Positions 6,801 through 7,025 of a stretch of 7,025 nt of DNA are shown piece after piece. A program made the translations under genes and the position numbers. Numbering within the stretch: the stretch's first letter is position 1; each line of letters starts with the position of its first letter. The notes under the pieces are model-generated. The model had not been told where the DNA came from. It ran no database searches and saw only the letters and a list, made by a program, of their open reading frames with translations. The DNA comes from Nitrospirota bacterium (GTDB taxonomy: Bacteria; Nitrospirota; JACRHJ01): contig JAKAHE010000113.1 of the NCBI GenBank assembly GCA_021815285.1, positions 1-7,025 of the forward strand. The letters are read 5' to 3'.

Positions 6801-6806
6801 ATTATA
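6801..6806 (-). promoter_or_regulatory. Predicted -10 box of the tRNA nucleotidyltransferase gene
   Basis: On the minus strand a perfect TATAAT ends 6 nt before the ATG, so the predicted RNA start falls at about the first base of the start codon. No good -35 is found: with a 17-nt spacer the hexamer is GGGTTA, inside the palindromic repeat. If this is the promoter, the GAGGGG upstream of it is not transcribed. Confidence 0.45.
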
Positions 6807-6814
6807 CCCCTCAT

Positions 6815-6863
6815 AACTCCCCCTAACCCCCTCTTATCTTAAGAGGGGGATTGAGGGGGCGTT
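6815..6863. repeat. Palindromic intergenic repeat, MITE-like
   Basis: A near-perfect palindrome of about 49 bp. The inner stem is CCCCCTCTTA (6827-6836) with TAAGAGGGGG (6840-6849) around a 3-base loop. The outer stem pairs TCCCCCT-type and AGGGGG-type tracts (6819-6824 with 6854-6859), and AAC/GTT pairs at the ends. The terminal 10 bases are inverted copies with one mismatch (AACTCCCCCT against AGGGGGCGTT). CTCATA occurs directly on both sides (6810-6815 and 6865-6870) and resembles a target-site duplication, though its last base overlaps the left end of the repeat. It encodes nothing; it resembles the C-run/G-run dispersed intergenic repeats of many bacterial genomes. Copy number cannot be seen here. 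Confidence 0.65.
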
Positions 6864-6869
6864 ACTCAT

Positions 6870-6903
6870 AAAAAAAACCCGGCCCATTGCTGGGCCGGGT
6901 TTT
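6870..6903 (-). terminator. Rho-independent terminator
   Basis: A perfect 8-bp G+C stem, CCCGGCCC (6878-6885) with GGGCCGGG (6892-6899), encloses a 6-base loop. On the minus strand it is followed by eight T (complement of 6870-6877), the classical layout for ending the gene whose stop is at 6957. On the plus strand it is followed by only four T, so it might work both ways, but no plus-strand gene runs into it. It separates the outer-membrane gene from the nucleotidyltransferase. Confidence 0.9.
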
Positions 6904-6956
6904 CATTGACTTAACCGAAGAGGGGCTATGCTTCCTCCCCCACTATGCGGCAAGAC

Positions 6957-7025
6957 TTAGAAATTCATGCTGAGCTTGGTCTCCATGCCCCAGGCGATAT
7001 TCCTCTTGATCGGGCTGTTGGGATC
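6957..7025 (-). CDS. C-terminal end of a probable outer-membrane beta-barrel protein (partial)
   Basis: Only the last 22 codons and a TAA stop are in the window. The final residues NIAWGMETKLSMNF end in phenylalanine and alternate apolar residues at -1, -3, -5, -9, -11 and -13, the beta-signal recognised by the BAM machinery when it inserts Gram-negative outer-membrane barrels. A strong terminator starts about 53 nt after the stop, which supports this frame as the true gene end. The particular porin or barrel family cannot be told from so short a piece. Confidence 0.65.
   Translation of the reverse strand, partial: DPNSPIKRNIAWGMETKLSMNF

Noticed and set aside
6904..6956. Small RNA or short gene in the 3' region of the outer-membrane gene
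   Set aside because: Short complementary GAGG/CCTC and GAAG/CTTC pieces exist, but no stable fold, promoter or ribosome site; it reads as 3' untranslated sequence.
1..7025. CRISPR array, insertion sequence, prophage, toxin-antitoxin pair, tRNA or rRNA gene
   Set aside because: No regularly spaced repeats, transposase motifs, small paired frames with ribosome sites, or tRNA-like cloverleaf with a T-loop were found on either strand.

Overview
The window is an ordinary bacterial chromosomal stretch of housekeeping and uncharacterised genes. G+C is about 55-60% except for one AT-rich island inside the first gene. Isoleucine is often encoded by ATA despite the high G+C. Gene content, an uncharacterised 609-residue protein that I associate from memory with Geobacter-like and Nitrospirota-like genomes, and a Gram-negative outer-membrane barrel C-terminus together suggest a Desulfobacterota/Nitrospirota-type anaerobe. 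That placement is an inference and is weak. I see no phage, insertion sequence, CRISPR array or defence system.

Layout: (1) 1-1455 (+), the 3' part of valS (valyl-tRNA synthetase), overlapping by 4 bp with (2) nadC, 1452-2291 (+), quinolinate phosphoribosyltransferase. (3) ald, 2297-3403 (-), alanine dehydrogenase, converges on nadC with 5 bp between the stops. (4) 3404-3518 is a divergent promoter region with two extended -10 boxes facing away from each other, one for ald and one for (5) a 609-residue protein of unknown function, 3519-5348 (+). (6) A tRNA nucleotidyltransferase with an HD domain, 5358-6794 (-), converges on it with 9 bp between. (7) 6795-6956 is non-coding and holds the tRNA nucleotidyltransferase promoter, a palindromic repeat and a strong rho-independent terminator. 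(8) 6957-7025 (-) is the last 22 codons of a probable outer-membrane beta-barrel protein, whose transcript that terminator would end.

The genes do not form one pathway. valS and the nucleotidyltransferase both serve tRNA (charging and 3'-end building). nadC makes an NAD precursor and ald is an NAD-dependent dehydrogenase, but nothing shows co-regulation.

Points most worth a second look: a sharply bounded AT-rich block (about 541-1240) in valS that coincides with the anticodon-binding domain; a tRNA nucleotidyltransferase that appears to lack the flexible loop and so may add only CC; the unknown 609-residue protein with a recurring helical motif; -10 boxes placed so close to two start codons that the mRNAs may be leaderless; and a palindromic repeat beside the nucleotidyltransferase promoter.
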